Part shown: one piece after another, positions 1-9,300 of the stretch
Position numbering within the stretch: position 1 is the stretch's first letter
Layout: each line of letters opens with the position of its first letter
The notes under the pieces: model-generated
The model's input: only the letters and a program-made list of their open reading frames with translations
What the model was told of the DNA's origin: nothing
Databases searched by the model: none
Position numbers and translations under genes: made by a program
Origin: Opitutia bacterium
GTDB lineage: Bacteria > Verrucomicrobiota > Verrucomicrobiia > Opitutales > UBA2995
DNA: 34,728 bases
Assembly (NCBI GenBank): GCA_014529615.1
Contig: JAABVD010000005.1
Location: forward strand, 1 to 34,728
Direction of reading: 5' to 3'

Positions 1-348
1 TCCTGCCTCGGGTTGGTCCTTATGCTGTATTTTGCCCCGCACCTGCAGGAAATGGCAAAATGGGCCCTCCTCATCCTGACCGGGCTGACCGGTGGAATTC
101 TGGGTCTGTGGTTGGAAAAGTGGACCATGAAAGCGGCTACCTCCTTCCTTGGCGCCTGGCATGCCGTTCAAGGTGTTTTATTTCTCTTCAAGTTGTCGCC
201 CTTTCTCCTCCCCTGGGAGCAAATGCTGGGTGAATCCGGCGGTGCCGGCTTGAAGGATTTGGCGGACAGGCCCTGGTATTTCTGGGCCAGCGTTATCGGT
301 CTGTCCATCCTCGGCATGGGAAAGCAGATTTTCCCCGCTCGATCCTGA
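1..348 (+). CDS. C-terminal part of a polytopic membrane protein (possibly DUF4203-like)
   Basis: The reading frame is open to the left edge of the window, so this is the 3' end of a larger gene; a TTG at 13 is not a convincing start. About 115 residues are visible with three or four hydrophobic segments, including a glycine-rich helix (GLTGGILGLWLEKW) and a final helix ending in a short basic tail. The small-residue helices resemble the DUF4203/TMEM198-like membrane family, but this is only an impression. It converges on the minus-strand gene ending at 373, with 24 bases between the stops. Function unknown. Confidence 0.6.
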   Translation, partial: SCLGLVLMLYFAPHLQEMAKWALLILTGLTGGILGLWLEKWTMKAATSFLGAWHAVQGVLFLFKLSPFLLPWEQMLGESGGAGLKDLADRPWYFWASVIGLSILGMGKQIFPARS

Positions 349-372
349 TTCCGGAAGAAGACGTCAGGTCTT

Positions 373-1761
373 TCAGCGTTTTCGACCGTCCCAAAGAAAT
401 GCCCGACCCGGGGTATCCGCCGCCTGCCAGCCGTAAAAGAGCAGCATGTCCTGCATTTTCGAGGTCATGTCGGCCGAGATGAACTGGATGCCTTGATACC
501 GCAAACCCGGTTGCGGGGACAGATCCCGTTCCAGTTCCCATCGGGCGCCTCCATCCCGGGAAATCCATCGTTCCACCCGGTGGCCGAAGCCATATTCGTC
601 CATTCCCTCCCTTTTCACTGCCTCCCCTCTTCCGGTAATCATACTGGCGTAATAGACTCCGTCATCCCCCGGTTCCAGGTAGGAGGAATTAAAGGGGTGC
701 AGGGTGTCCGCAATGGGGATCTTGCGCCAACCGCCGTCGACATGGGATACGAAATAAAAAGAGCCGGTATAGGGATCCTGCTTGGACACAGGCAACAGGA
801 AATGGGGTTGGTCGTATTTGTCCAAGGCTAGGGAAGGACCGACCGCGGCCGGCCGTTCGGCCGTGTTCCAAACCAGGCAATGATCGTCCGCATCCAATTT
901 TCTCAGCGGCAGCTCAACCTCCCGGCCGGCGATGTTGTGTCCCTTTCCCGAGGGAAGGTCTACCCAAAGGTAGTAGAGGTTGTAGCGTTGGACGTGGTCG
1001 TGCAGGACCCGGCCAAATCGCTTGTTGTAGAGGAGATCCTCCACCTTCCAGATGAAGGCCACATGCAGGCGTTTTCCATCCGCGCTTATCGCTGTGGTAT
1101 GGTAGGAACCGGCGTGAGAGGCGTGGATCCCATCCTGCGGTTCGCCGCTCAGATCGACCACGGGCCGAGGCGACTCCTTCCAAGTCCGGCCCCCGTCTGC
1201 GGAAATATGATACCGCCAATGACCCAGGTGCCCGGACCAGCGTGAATACAACAAGGTCCGGTCATTGTAAATGCGATGGACCTGGGGGTAGGAAATGGAT
1301 TCCGAGATGTCAGGACCCCGTACCCAGGCATCGGTCGAACGGGGATTCCGGGAAATCAAATGCAGCCCGCTGGTTCGGTGACAACCGTGCAGCACATGCA
1401 GGTAGCCGTCCTTATCCGACCAGATGACCGGAGCATAATGATGATCCTTCCGGTATTTTTTTGGGTCGATTTGATCCTCGTATCCGATCATCAGGTTCCG
1501 AGGCTCGGAAAATTTTCCATTTTGCAGGTCGTAGGTAATCAGGTGGGGATACCCCTTTGCATATCCCCTCCAGACGATATGGACCTCATCTCCAAGAGCC
1601 ACCGCTTGGGGATACATCCGGTTGTCGTAGAACATCTTCAGTCCCCCGTTATGGGCAAAGGATACCACCTTGGCCCCGATCGGGCTCATCCCGGCCAGAA
1701 AAACCGTCACCAAAAGCCAGAGCAACGAAGAAGAGGGCGGGGCAGACCTGGAGCGGGCCAT
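373..1761 (-). CDS. Secreted BNR repeat-containing family member (BNR_4-type beta-propeller)
   Basis: A 462-residue secreted protein. I start at the ATG at 1761 (MARSRSAPP) because the upstream ATG at 1779 lies inside the terminal repeat of the adjacent mobile element. A hydrophobic signal peptide runs to about residue 31 (…MSPIGA). The body reads as BNR_4 (PF15892): DHHYAPVIWSDKDGYLHVLHGCH, then repeated 'ISADGGRTW' and 'WISRDGGARW' Asp-box-like strands of a propeller. BNR_4 proteins include seven-bladed ulvan lyases of families PL24/PL25, in which a His of the HHxAP region is catalytic; that motif is present. The substrate is not determined, but degradation of an algal or uronate-rich polysaccharide is plausible. 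It lies downstream of the cyclophilin gene, and the two were probably adjacent before the element inserted. Confidence 0.75.
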   Translation of the reverse strand: MARSRSAPPSSSLLWLLVTVFLAGMSPIGAKVVSFAHNGGLKMFYDNRMYPQAVALGDEVHIVWRGYAKGYPHLITYDLQNGKFSEPRNLMIGYEDQIDPKKYRKDHHYAPVIWSDKDGYLHVLHGCHRTSGLHLISRNPRSTDAWVRGPDISESISYPQVHRIYNDRTLLYSRWSGHLGHWRYHISADGGRTWKESPRPVVDLSGEPQDGIHASHAGSYHTTAISADGKRLHVAFIWKVEDLLYNKRFGRVLHDHVQRYNLYYLWVDLPSGKGHNIAGREVELPLRKLDADDHCLVWNTAERPAAVGPSLALDKYDQPHFLLPVSKQDPYTGSFYFVSHVDGGWRKIPIADTLHPFNSSYLEPGDDGVYYASMITGRGEAVKREGMDEYGFGHRVERWISRDGGARWELERDLSPQPGLRYQGIQFISADMTSKMQDMLLFYGWQAADTPGRAFLWDGRKR

Positions 1762-1762
1762 T

Positions 1763-1778
1763 TGCGGGCTAGTCCGCA
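1763..1778. repeat. Near-perfect palindrome at the left end of the element
   Basis: TGCGGGCTAGTCCGCA is palindromic except at one pair. Its left half, TGCGGGCTAG (1763-1772), is an exact direct repeat of 1941-1950 at the element's other end. The flank outside the left end therefore also looks like an element end, as if a second end abuts it or the true target site is longer than CTAG. Confidence 0.6.
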
Positions 1779-1950
1779 TGTCTCACAAAATTCGTCGCGA
1801 GCGAACGGAGACCGAGTGCTGGTGCGGGTTTCGAAGCAGATTCGTGGGTGAAGCTGGGTCGACACCCCGCAAAGTCACGAATCCAACGAAGTCCGCGTCA
1901 GCGCCGGTATTCCGGAGCGCAGTAGAAAATTTATGAGACATGCGGGCTAG
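1769..1950 (-). mobile_element. MITE-like 182-bp element with ~24-bp terminal inverted repeats
   Basis: The two ends are inverted copies: the left end reads CTAGTCCGCATGTCTCA and the right end, on the complement, reads CTAGCCCGCATGTCTCA; the match extends to 24 positions with three differences. CTAG at both ends fits a YTAR-type target duplication as known for the IS5 group, but being palindromic it may instead be part of the repeat. There is no transposase. The right CTAG (1947-1950) contains the TAG stop of the cyclophilin gene, and the left end lies 7 bases before the ATG of the BNR gene. A 52-codon frame starts in the right terminal repeat on the minus strand. A diverged relative lies at 3409-3591, which makes this a dispersed repeat rather than unique spacer. 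Confidence 0.75.
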
Positions 1951-3011
1951 ATCCTTTCGATGCTGATCCGGACGATTTTGACGTCTTCCACCGGCCGGTC
2001 GCCGCCGGAAGTGGCAACGTTCTGGATCGCTTCGGCCACGTCCATTCCTTCCAGGACTCTTCCGAATACCGTATGTTTCCCGTTCAACCAGCCGGCGCCG
2101 TCTTTCTTGGTTACGATAAAAAACTGCGACCCGTTGGTATTGGGACCGGAATTGGCCATGCAAAGGGTACCGTAATCCACCGTTCCGAGAAGTTTGGGCT
2201 GATTGAGCGCAGCTTCGCTTCCCACCAGGGCCTGCAGTTCCTCGATTGTTTTACCAACCAGAGGACGGAGTGAATTCGTCGCAGTGATCTGCGCGTGCAG
2301 TTCTTTGATTTCCGCAACCGAACTGCTCTCCTGGTGTGCCTGCAGGTGAGGCAGCAGCAACTTTTGAAAAACAGTGTTGGCCGTGTATTCGTCTTTAATC
2401 ACCCCTTTGATGGGGATGAGTTCCTTTTCAAACCCGGTCGGTTTTTCGGTCGATCCCAAAAGGGTCTGTAGACCTTCCACATTTCTTCCAATAAGCGGTT
2501 GATAGGATTGAGAGGACTGCATCTGCCCAAACAAAGCGGCTATTTCGGGTATGGGACTGGTTCCGTCATTATCCCTCAAGTGTGGAAGAATCAGTTGGTC
2601 GAACACTTGACCGGCCATTTCCCCATCCCCGATCACCCCTTCCAGTGGGACAACCGTGCCGGCATAGCATTCATCCCGAAAGCTGTATCCAGGCCCCCCA
2701 GTACCTGTTCCCTGAGGGCAGCCACCCTGGATCATGAAGTCCTTGATAACCCGGTGGAAAATGAGTCCGTCAAAAAAAGGTTCATTTTTCTCTTCTCCCG
2801 ATGGAGTCTTCCAGGTTTTGGTTCCCTCGGCCAATCCGACGAAATTTTCTACCGTGATTGGAGTGGTATTCTCGAAGAGCTCGATCACCATCGTCCCCAT
2901 GCTCGTTTCCATACGGGCCACCAGGGTTTTTGGCTTTTGGCGACATCCTGAAAAAATCGTCATGGCAAGAAGTAGCAGGCAGATGGCAGGTTTAAGGAAA
3001 TTTCCCTTCAT
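1947..3011 (-). CDS. Cyclophilin-type peptidyl-prolyl cis-trans isomerase lipoprotein with duplicated insertion
   Basis: A 354-residue lipoprotein that catalyses proline isomerisation in exported proteins. I use the ATG at 3011 because it is followed directly by a lipoprotein signal with lipobox FSGC (Cys23); the frame extends upstream without one. The cyclophilin core is split. The first part (about 33-114) carries [13 protein letters not shown] with the catalytic Arg and the Phe/Gln pocket; the second (about 277-354) carries [15 protein letters not shown] and [12 protein letters not shown]. Between them, about residues 117-273 are inserted where normal cyclophilins have a short loop, and the insert consists of two related ~68-residue units (PLEGVI…LPHL…LQTLLGS and PIKGVI…LPHL…LQALVGS). 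All usual active-site residues are kept, so it is probably active. No clear Shine-Dalgarno site. The stop codon lies in the element boundary. Confidence 0.88.
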   Translation of the reverse strand: MKGNFLKPAICLLLLAMTIFSGCRQKPKTLVARMETSMGTMVIELFENTTPITVENFVGLAEGTKTWKTPSGEEKNEPFFDGLIFHRVIKDFMIQGGCPQGTGTGGPGYSFRDECYAGTVVPLEGVIGDGEMAGQVFDQLILPHLRDNDGTSPIPEIAALFGQMQSSQSYQPLIGRNVEGLQTLLGSTEKPTGFEKELIPIKGVIKDEYTANTVFQKLLLPHLQAHQESSSVAEIKELHAQITATNSLRPLVGKTIEELQALVGSEAALNQPKLLGTVDYGTLCMANSGPNTNGSQFFIVTKKDGAGWLNGKHTVFGRVLEGMDVAEAIQNVATSGGDRPVEDVKIVRISIERI

Positions 3012-3408
3012 TGAGAGGGAAGGAAAAGCTTGGATCACTCCATGGGCAACTGGAAAAGACGCCCTTACATTCGAAGGGGTCAAACCTGAAATCTCAACAT
3101 CGCAAGCGACGTCAAGACGACACGCCGTTGCATGGCAACTTTGCGACGCACGGTTGCAAGGATCAGCCGTCGCCCAATGGCTGTGGCTAACATGATGATC
3201 CCGACGTCATTCGCCTCATTACCGGGCTTGAAGTCTACCGTAAACCCCATAGGGTTCCTGGGATATTACAGCAAAATTAAATTCCCCGCCTTCCCATCGG
3301 GGATGAGGGAGATCTGAGATGAAACACGGAATTGTCAGGCCAAACTCCGGTCCCCGGTTTGAAAGGAAGCAAATCCTACCCATCGAACGCGCCGTCAACA
3401 GCCTGGCC
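3012..3408. other. Intergenic stretch between divergent cyclophilin and efflux operon
   Basis: About 400 bases between the cyclophilin start and the second element copy. Short open frames occur on both strands but none has a recognisable start signal, domain or coding character. The part near 3250-3290 is AT-richer and could hold a promoter for either direction; I cannot place convincing -35/-10 boxes. No RNA gene or riboswitch is recognised. Confidence 0.4.
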
Positions 3409-3591
3409 CCAGCCCACAAATCTCACAAGTCTTCTACTGCGCTCCGGAATCCCGGCACTGGTGCGGACTTCGTTGGATTCGCCTGCCCGTGCTCCGCACA
3501 GAAGCAGGCGACTTTGCAGGGTGTCGACCCAGCTTCACCCGCTCATCGGCGCGAACGGGCCAGCTCCTGTTTTGCGGGGACCGACATCTAG
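3409..3591 (+). mobile_element. Diverged second copy of the MITE-like element
   Basis: It aligns to the complement of 1769-1950. Bases 3411-3481 match over 71 positions with 10 differences, and 3509-3540 match with 2 differences in 32. Between these blocks it has an extra 27 bases (3482-3508) starting CCTGC and ending GCAGG, that is, a small hairpin-forming insertion. The left terminal repeat is degraded (AGCCCACAAATCTCAC), the region after 3541 is hard to align, and the copy ends near a CTAG at 3588-3591. It sits directly upstream of the efflux operon and is probably immobile now. Confidence 0.7.
3482..3508. repeat. 27-base hairpin insertion inside the second element copy
   Basis: This stretch is absent from the copy at 1769-1950. 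It begins CCTGC and ends GCAGG, so the ends can pair around a 17-base loop. It could be a nested small repeat, or the other copy may have lost it. Confidence 0.5.
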
Positions 3592-3598
3592 GATTCGA

Positions 3599-5122
3599 TT
3601 GAATTTGCTCCCATGGTTGCTCTTTTCTGTAACGGCCGGGTGCCTCATCTCCGCCTGCTCCCATACACCGGAACAGATCTCCTCGGTTTCCCCAACGGCC
3701 GCGGAATTGCCATCGGAGTTTTCAGCAAGCGAGGTTGTCGGCTCCTACGAACCACTGGAGTGGTGGAAGGCGTTCGACGATCCGGTTCTCGACCAGGTGA
3801 TCGCGGCCGTGCTGGCCTCCAATTTCGACTTGGCCGAGGCGGTGGCCCGGGTCGATCAGGCCAGGGCGCGGGAACGCTTCGCCAAATCCTCGGCGATTCC
3901 GTCGCTTCAACCTACTGTTCTCGTAAGCGAATTCGATATTCCCATTAGTTCAGGTATTGGCGCACAATTGGAAGGATTGGGGGTGATTTCCGACGAAAAC
4001 AAAACCTTGTTTCCAGACCGGCTCGGCCTGACTACCTACAATATCGGTCTGGATTTCTCCTACGAACTCGACTTCTGGGGGCGGAATCGCAACGACACGC
4101 TGGCCGCCGGAGCTGAGTTGATGGCATCGGAGTCCGACTACCTGACCGCCCGGATGGGGGTGCTGGCCGAAACCGTTCGCACCTATTTGGAAATGGTCAA
4201 TTTGCGCCACCAGCATGGACTTGCAGGGGAAATCGTAGAGATTTTACTGCAGCGGGAATTGCTGGCCGAGTCCCGGTATGACCGTGGTTTGACCGATTTG
4301 CGCGATCTGCATGCGGTACGGCAGAGCCTGCGGGAAGCTCAGGCCGAATTGCCGCAAATCGAAGCGCTGCTGGCAGATGCGGAGGGACGGTTGTGGATAC
4401 TTGCCGGAGGCTACCGTCCCGACCTCGCGGATATGCTCTCCAATTCCCGGATTCCATCCATTGTGTTCAAACCCGTTCCCGTGGGCATTCCGGCCGACCT
4501 CATGGTGCAGCGGCCCGACATCCTTGCGGCGATGCAGCGCTTGGAAGCGGCCCGATATTCAGTCGGCGCCCGCCGCGCGGATCGGTTGCCGAGGTTGTCC
4601 CTGCAAGGTTCCATCGGACTAAGGTCTACGGATTCGAGCATGTGGTTCGATTCGGAACAATGGTTCCGGACATTCAGCATGAACTTGCTAGGTCCCGTAT
4701 TCCAGGGTTCCCGTATTCGCAGCAACATCGCCCTGGCCGAGGCCAGGTTGAATGAGGCTGTGAACGCCTTTGGACGTTCCGTGGTAACCGCGGTCAACGA
4801 GGTTGAAGCGGCCCTGGTTGGCCTGCAAGCCAGCCGCCAGCGTCATTCACTGCTGGTTTCCCTTGCGGACGAGGCGGAGGCCGAATCAGAGTTGGAGGAG
4901 CAACGCTACCTTTCGGGTGTGGGTGACTATGAAGCTTTCCTGGCCGGGCTGCAGATCCAAATGGGCGCCGAGTCTGCCCTTGCCGCGGCAGGGCGCGATC
5001 TGGGTTATGCCCGCCTCGCGCTCCACCGGGCGCTTGGGGGCGCGTGGACCTCCGAGGATAGGGAGACCCTCCAGCCTCAACCGCATTCCCTGCTTCTCTC
5101 ATCTCGATCCCCTACAGAGTAA
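3599..5122 (+). CDS. Outer membrane efflux lipoprotein (NodT/TolC-like outer membrane factor)
   Basis: A 507-residue outer membrane channel of a tripartite RND pump. The start chosen is TTG at 3599, preceded by AGGA with 5-base spacing and followed by a lipoprotein signal (LNLLPWLLFS…LISAC, lipid Cys20). An alternative TTG at 3572 would add a basic n-region (MRGPTSRIR) but lies inside the element; a longer frame from 3332 would translate the whole element and is not credible. The family signature is WWKAFDDPVLDQVI followed by NFDLAEAVARVDQARAR, and the second half carries PADLMVQRPDILAAMQRLEAAR and LARGSRIRSNIALAEARL-like outer membrane factor repeats. It is followed after 6 bases by the adaptor gene. 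Confidence 0.88.
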   Translation: MNLLPWLLFSVTAGCLISACSHTPEQISSVSPTAAELPSEFSASEVVGSYEPLEWWKAFDDPVLDQVIAAVLASNFDLAEAVARVDQARARERFAKSSAIPSLQPTVLVSEFDIPISSGIGAQLEGLGVISDENKTLFPDRLGLTTYNIGLDFSYELDFWGRNRNDTLAAGAELMASESDYLTARMGVLAETVRTYLEMVNLRHQHGLAGEIVEILLQRELLAESRYDRGLTDLRDLHAVRQSLREAQAELPQIEALLADAEGRLWILAGGYRPDLADMLSNSRIPSIVFKPVPVGIPADLMVQRPDILAAMQRLEAARYSVGARRADRLPRLSLQGSIGLRSTDSSMWFDSEQWFRTFSMNLLGPVFQGSRIRSNIALAEARLNEAVNAFGRSVVTAVNEVEAALVGLQASRQRHSLLVSLADEAEAESELEEQRYLSGVGDYEAFLAGLQIQMGAESALAAAGRDLGYARLALHRALGGAWTSEDRETLQPQPHSLLLSSRSPTE

Positions 5123-5128
5123 TTGGCC

Positions 5129-6343
5129 ATGTCCCGTATAATCAGTATTGGTGCTTCCGCCGCCATTATCGTGGCTTCGGTTGCTTTGGCTGCATTTTTA
5201 ATTTCACGAGCGCCTGAACCGGTCCGTACCGAACAGCCTCCCCAGATCCCCTTTGTGCAGACTGGCCTGATCCGAGCCGGGACCGGTCCCATACCGGTAT
5301 TTGGATCCGGCACGGTGTGGCCCAGTGCGGAGATCGATATCGTTCCTCAGGTGGGCGGCAAGATCGTCTGGGTGGATCCGGGATTTCAAAGCGGTGGACG
5401 GATAGCGGCGGGCCAAACCATCTTCCGCATTGAAGAGGTCGATTTTCTATACCGGGTAGAGGAAGCGGAAGCCGATCTCGCCGCCAGCCGGGTGGCTTTG
5501 CTCAGAGAGAAGGAACAGGCATCGATTGCCCACGAGCAATACGCATTGTACTCAGACCTGCAGGAGGATGAGGTTTCGCCGTCCACAACGAATCCGCTCA
5601 CCCTGAGGGAACCCCAGTTGAGCTCGGCTCAAGCCGCTTTTGACCGTGACGAGGCCAAACTTGCGGATGCTCAAATTGCTCTTTCCAGAACCAGGGTAAC
5701 GGCTCCCTTTGATGGTTTGGTCAAGGAAGCATCCGTGGACGTGGGAAAAATTGTGGTTGCCGGCCAATCCGTCGGGCGGATATTCGCTACGGATGCAGTG
5801 GAAGTTATCATTCCCCTGTCCGATTCCGATGCCGCTTTGATCCCGGGGTTGTGGTCGCTTTCGGCGGGTGACGGAAACCGGGCAGTGGCTTCGCGTGTAA
5901 TTGCTCGCTACGGCGACGGAACCTATGCCTGGGAAGGTTATGTGGACCGGGTCAAGGCATCCCTAGACAGGCAAACGCGCACTATCGAGGTCATCGTGCG
6001 CGTTCCGGATCCCCTTCATTCAGGGATCCCGGTGGACGGAACGGTTCATCCTGGCGGCAACCCTCCGCTTCTGGTCGGCAAATTTGTGGAGGTGGAAATC
6101 GAGGGACTGGCATTGGAAGCATACTACCGGGCGCCGCGGGCTGCACTAAAATCCGGCAACGAGGTTTGGGTCGTGACCGATGGTGGCGTGGTCAGTATCG
6201 TTCCGGTAGCGGTGCTGCAACGTACCTCCGACGAAGTATATGTGGCCGGAACACTGGAAAACGGCCAACCCGTCGTCACCGGTGGAATCCTGTTCGCCAC
6301 AGAAGGCCTGCGCGTCCTGACGGAAATTGACTCGGCTCCATGA
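5129..6343 (+). CDS. RND efflux periplasmic adaptor subunit (membrane fusion protein)
   Basis: A 404-residue periplasmic adaptor that joins the inner membrane pump to the outer membrane channel. The ATG at 5129 is 6 bases after the upstream stop. An N-terminal hydrophobic anchor (about residues 7-28) lacks a lipobox. A split biotinyl-lipoyl domain follows (PQVGGKIVWVDPGFQSGGRI and later VTAPFDGLVKEASVDVGKIV) around a predicted alpha-helical hairpin rich in Ala, Glu and Arg. A beta-barrel domain and a C-terminal membrane-proximal domain (YYRAPRAALKSGNEVWVV) complete the HlyD/AcrA layout. The stop overlaps the permease start by 4 bases (ATGA), which supports translational coupling. Confidence 0.92.
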   Translation: MSRIISIGASAAIIVASVALAAFLISRAPEPVRTEQPPQIPFVQTGLIRAGTGPIPVFGSGTVWPSAEIDIVPQVGGKIVWVDPGFQSGGRIAAGQTIFRIEEVDFLYRVEEAEADLAASRVALLREKEQASIAHEQYALYSDLQEDEVSPSTTNPLTLREPQLSSAQAAFDRDEAKLADAQIALSRTRVTAPFDGLVKEASVDVGKIVVAGQSVGRIFATDAVEVIIPLSDSDAALIPGLWSLSAGDGNRAVASRVIARYGDGTYAWEGYVDRVKASLDRQTRTIEVIVRVPDPLHSGIPVDGTVHPGGNPPLLVGKFVEVEIEGLALEAYYRAPRAALKSGNEVWVVTDGGVVSIVPVAVLQRTSDEVYVAGTLENGQPVVTGGILFATEGLRVLTEIDSAP

Positions 6344-9300
6344 GTTCCGATCCCGACTATAATAAGGAACGGTCCGGCCCGATCGCCTACATGGCCGGCA
6401 ATGGCGTAGCCGCCAATCTATTGATGTGGGTAATTATCGCAGCCGGTCTGGTATCCCTTACCGGCCTGGAGAGGGAAGCGTGGCCCACGGTTCCCTTCTA
6501 CCATATCGAAGTTACGATGGCCTATCCCGGAGCCACACCGGAGGAGGTGGAGGAGTCGATTGTGGTCAAGATCGAGGATCGGGTCAGCGGGTTGGATGAC
6601 GTGAAGGCTGTAAAATCCGTTGCGGCGCCTGGTATGGCATCCGTCCGCATTCAAATGGATTCCGGTACGGACATGGCCCGGGCCTTGAACGATATCGAGT
6701 CTGCGGTCAGTCGAATACAGTCTTTCCCTGCCGGTGCCGAACGCCCTCTATTCTGGGAAATGACCAACCGCCAGAGCATGATGCGGCTCATTGTTTTTGG
6801 GGATGTTTCCGAGCGCTCGCTCAAGGAATTGGCCTTCCAGATCGAGGATGAACTCAAGATGCTTCCCTCCCTGTCACAGGTCGAGGTCAGTGGTGTTCGG
6901 AACTACGAGATCTCTATCGAAGTACCGCTCAATCGGCTGAGAGCCCTTGGACTTACCCTGACCGACATCGCGGACACCATTCGCAGCAGTTCTCTGGACC
7001 TGTCTGCCGGCAGCATCCTGACCCGGGAATCCAGGGTGAGGATCCGGACCCTCGGCCAAAACTACGACCAGCAGGATTTCGAAGAAATCGTCCTTCTCAG
7101 CCACAGCGACGGTACCGTTTTGCGTCTTGGAGATATCGCTGAAGTTCGCGACGGATTTCAGAAAACCAACCTGATTGTCCGGCATCAGAACCATCCCGCT
7201 GTATTCGTCGAGGTTTACCGGGCCAATGGCGAGCAAGTGATGGACGTGGCCAGGACTGTCCGGGAGCACTTGGCCAACGAGGTGATTCCGGCCCTGCCGG
7301 ACGGTGTGGGTATCACGGTGTGGAATGATGAATCCCAGGACTATAAGGAACGGGCCGAAATTCTCCTCAAAAACGGGATTCTTGGTCTGTTGCTGGTGTT
7401 GATTGCACTCAGTTTGTTTCTCCAAATCCGGCTGGCCCTGTGGGTCGCGGTAGGTCTCGCCGTTTCGGGTATCGGCGCCCTGGCGGTCATGCTGTTACTC
7501 GATCTCGCGATTAATGTCCAAAGCCTTTTCTCCTTTGTATTGGCCATAGGTATCGTCGTCGACGACGCCATCGTGGTAGCCGAGCACATTCAATACGAAC
7601 GCAAGCGGGGAACTCCCGGGGTGTTGGCCGCTATCCGCGGCGCCCGCCGGATAAAAGTGCCTTTGACATTCGCGGTCCTCACCTCGGTTGTGGCCTTCGT
7701 CCCGTTGCTCTTCATTCCCGGTGGCATCGGGGAAACATGGCGGGCGCTGCCCATCATCATGATCGCCATTCTTTTGGTTTCCCTGGTCGAATCACTGCTG
7801 ATTCTGCCCAACCACCTGTCCCATCTGCACGGCCCGGAATGGGAGCCGGAAAGAGCGCTCGATCGGTTCTTCGCAAGGCTGCAAGGAGGCGTGAACCGGC
7901 TTCTCAACAGGTTCGTGCAAGGTCCCCTGGACCGGGCGCTTCGGTTCGCCACGGACCAGCCCCTGGTGACGATGGCGGGGGCTGTGGGCATGCTCGTGTT
8001 GAGTATCTCGCTGGTACCCGCGGGTATCGTTCCCACCACTTTCGCCGCTGACGTTGAAGGGGATTATGCAACGGTCACTTTGGAAATGCCCGATGGAACG
8101 ACCGTCTCGAGGACCCACGAGGTGGCGAAGAAATTGGAGTCTGCAGGCCATCGGGTTATCGAACGATATTCCCGCGACCGGCCAGAGGATGCGCCTCCAC
8201 TTCTGAGAGGGGTAACGGTGGTGGTCGGACAGCGGCCAAGAGTCCAGGGAGGAGGACTCAATCCGGAGCCCACCCTCAATCCGGAAGCCAATGTCGCCAC
8301 CATCGAATTCAAACTCCTGAGCGCGCAGCAAAGAAAGATTTCCACTGTCGATTTCGTGCAGGCATGGCGAGAGGAGGTCGGTGCGCTACCTTACGTGCGC
8401 GGAATCATCTTCAGCGGCGAGGTCATCCAGTTGGGCAATCCTGTCGAGGCCGTATTGTCGCATCCGGACCCGAAGTTCCTCGTCCGGATCGCAAACGCGG
8501 TGGTCGATGGTCTCCGTGGAGTGGGAGGCGTCTACGACATACATTCGGATCACACCCCGGGCATCCCGGAAATTCAGCTCGAGCTGCGGCCGGAAGCGCG
8601 AACCCTCGGTCTCACGCTGGAAGAGCTGGCCGAGCAGACACGTGCCGCGTTTTTTGGCGCACGGGCCGTCCGGGTGCAGCGCGGCCGGGAAGAGGTCCGC
8701 GTCTACGTGCGCCTTCCCCTCGACGAACGGAATTCCATTACTGATATCGAAAGGTACCTGCTCCGTACGCCGAGCGGGGCCGAGGTCCCGGTTGCCAGCG
8801 TGGCCTCGCTGAACTCCGGGGTGTCGCCGCCGGCCATTCGACGGAAGGATGGTCAGCGTGTTGTCACGGTTACCGCGGACGTGGACGCCACGGTGATTTC
8901 CGGGGACGAAGCCAACAGCATCCTGGCTGGTTCGATCCTGGCTGATCTGACCGCCGTGTACCCGGACCTGACCTATACGTTCGGAGGTGAACAACAACAG
9001 CAACTCGAGTCCCTGGATGCGCTGTATCGCGGATTTGCCATTGCCTTGATCATGATTTTCGTACTGCTCGCCCTCTCCCTCCGGTCTTACACCAAACCGT
9101 TCATCGTCATGGCCGTCATCCCGTTCGGGTTCATCGGAGTGATTCTGGGCCACTGGGTCCTGGGAATCGCCCTGAGCGCAGTATCGTTCATGGGTGTATT
9201 CGGCCTGAGCGGCGTGGTGGTGAACGATTCCCTGGTCATGATCGATTTCATCGATCAGGAACTCAGGGAAGGCATGTCGGCTCGCACTGCCATCATAGAG

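Noticed and set aside
1783-2163. 126-codon minus-strand frame ending in the element
   Set aside because: Its first part is a shadow of the cyclophilin gene; only the last 52 codons belong to the element and are treated separately.
3132-3317. 61-codon plus-strand frame in the intergenic region
   Set aside because: No ribosome site, no domain and no supporting neighbour signal.
3332-3598. N-terminal extension of the outer membrane factor
   Set aside because: It translates the degenerate mobile element, and a proper lipoprotein signal begins only after 3599.
6874-7425. 183-codon minus-strand frame in the RND permease
   Set aside because: Shadow of a well-conserved coding region.
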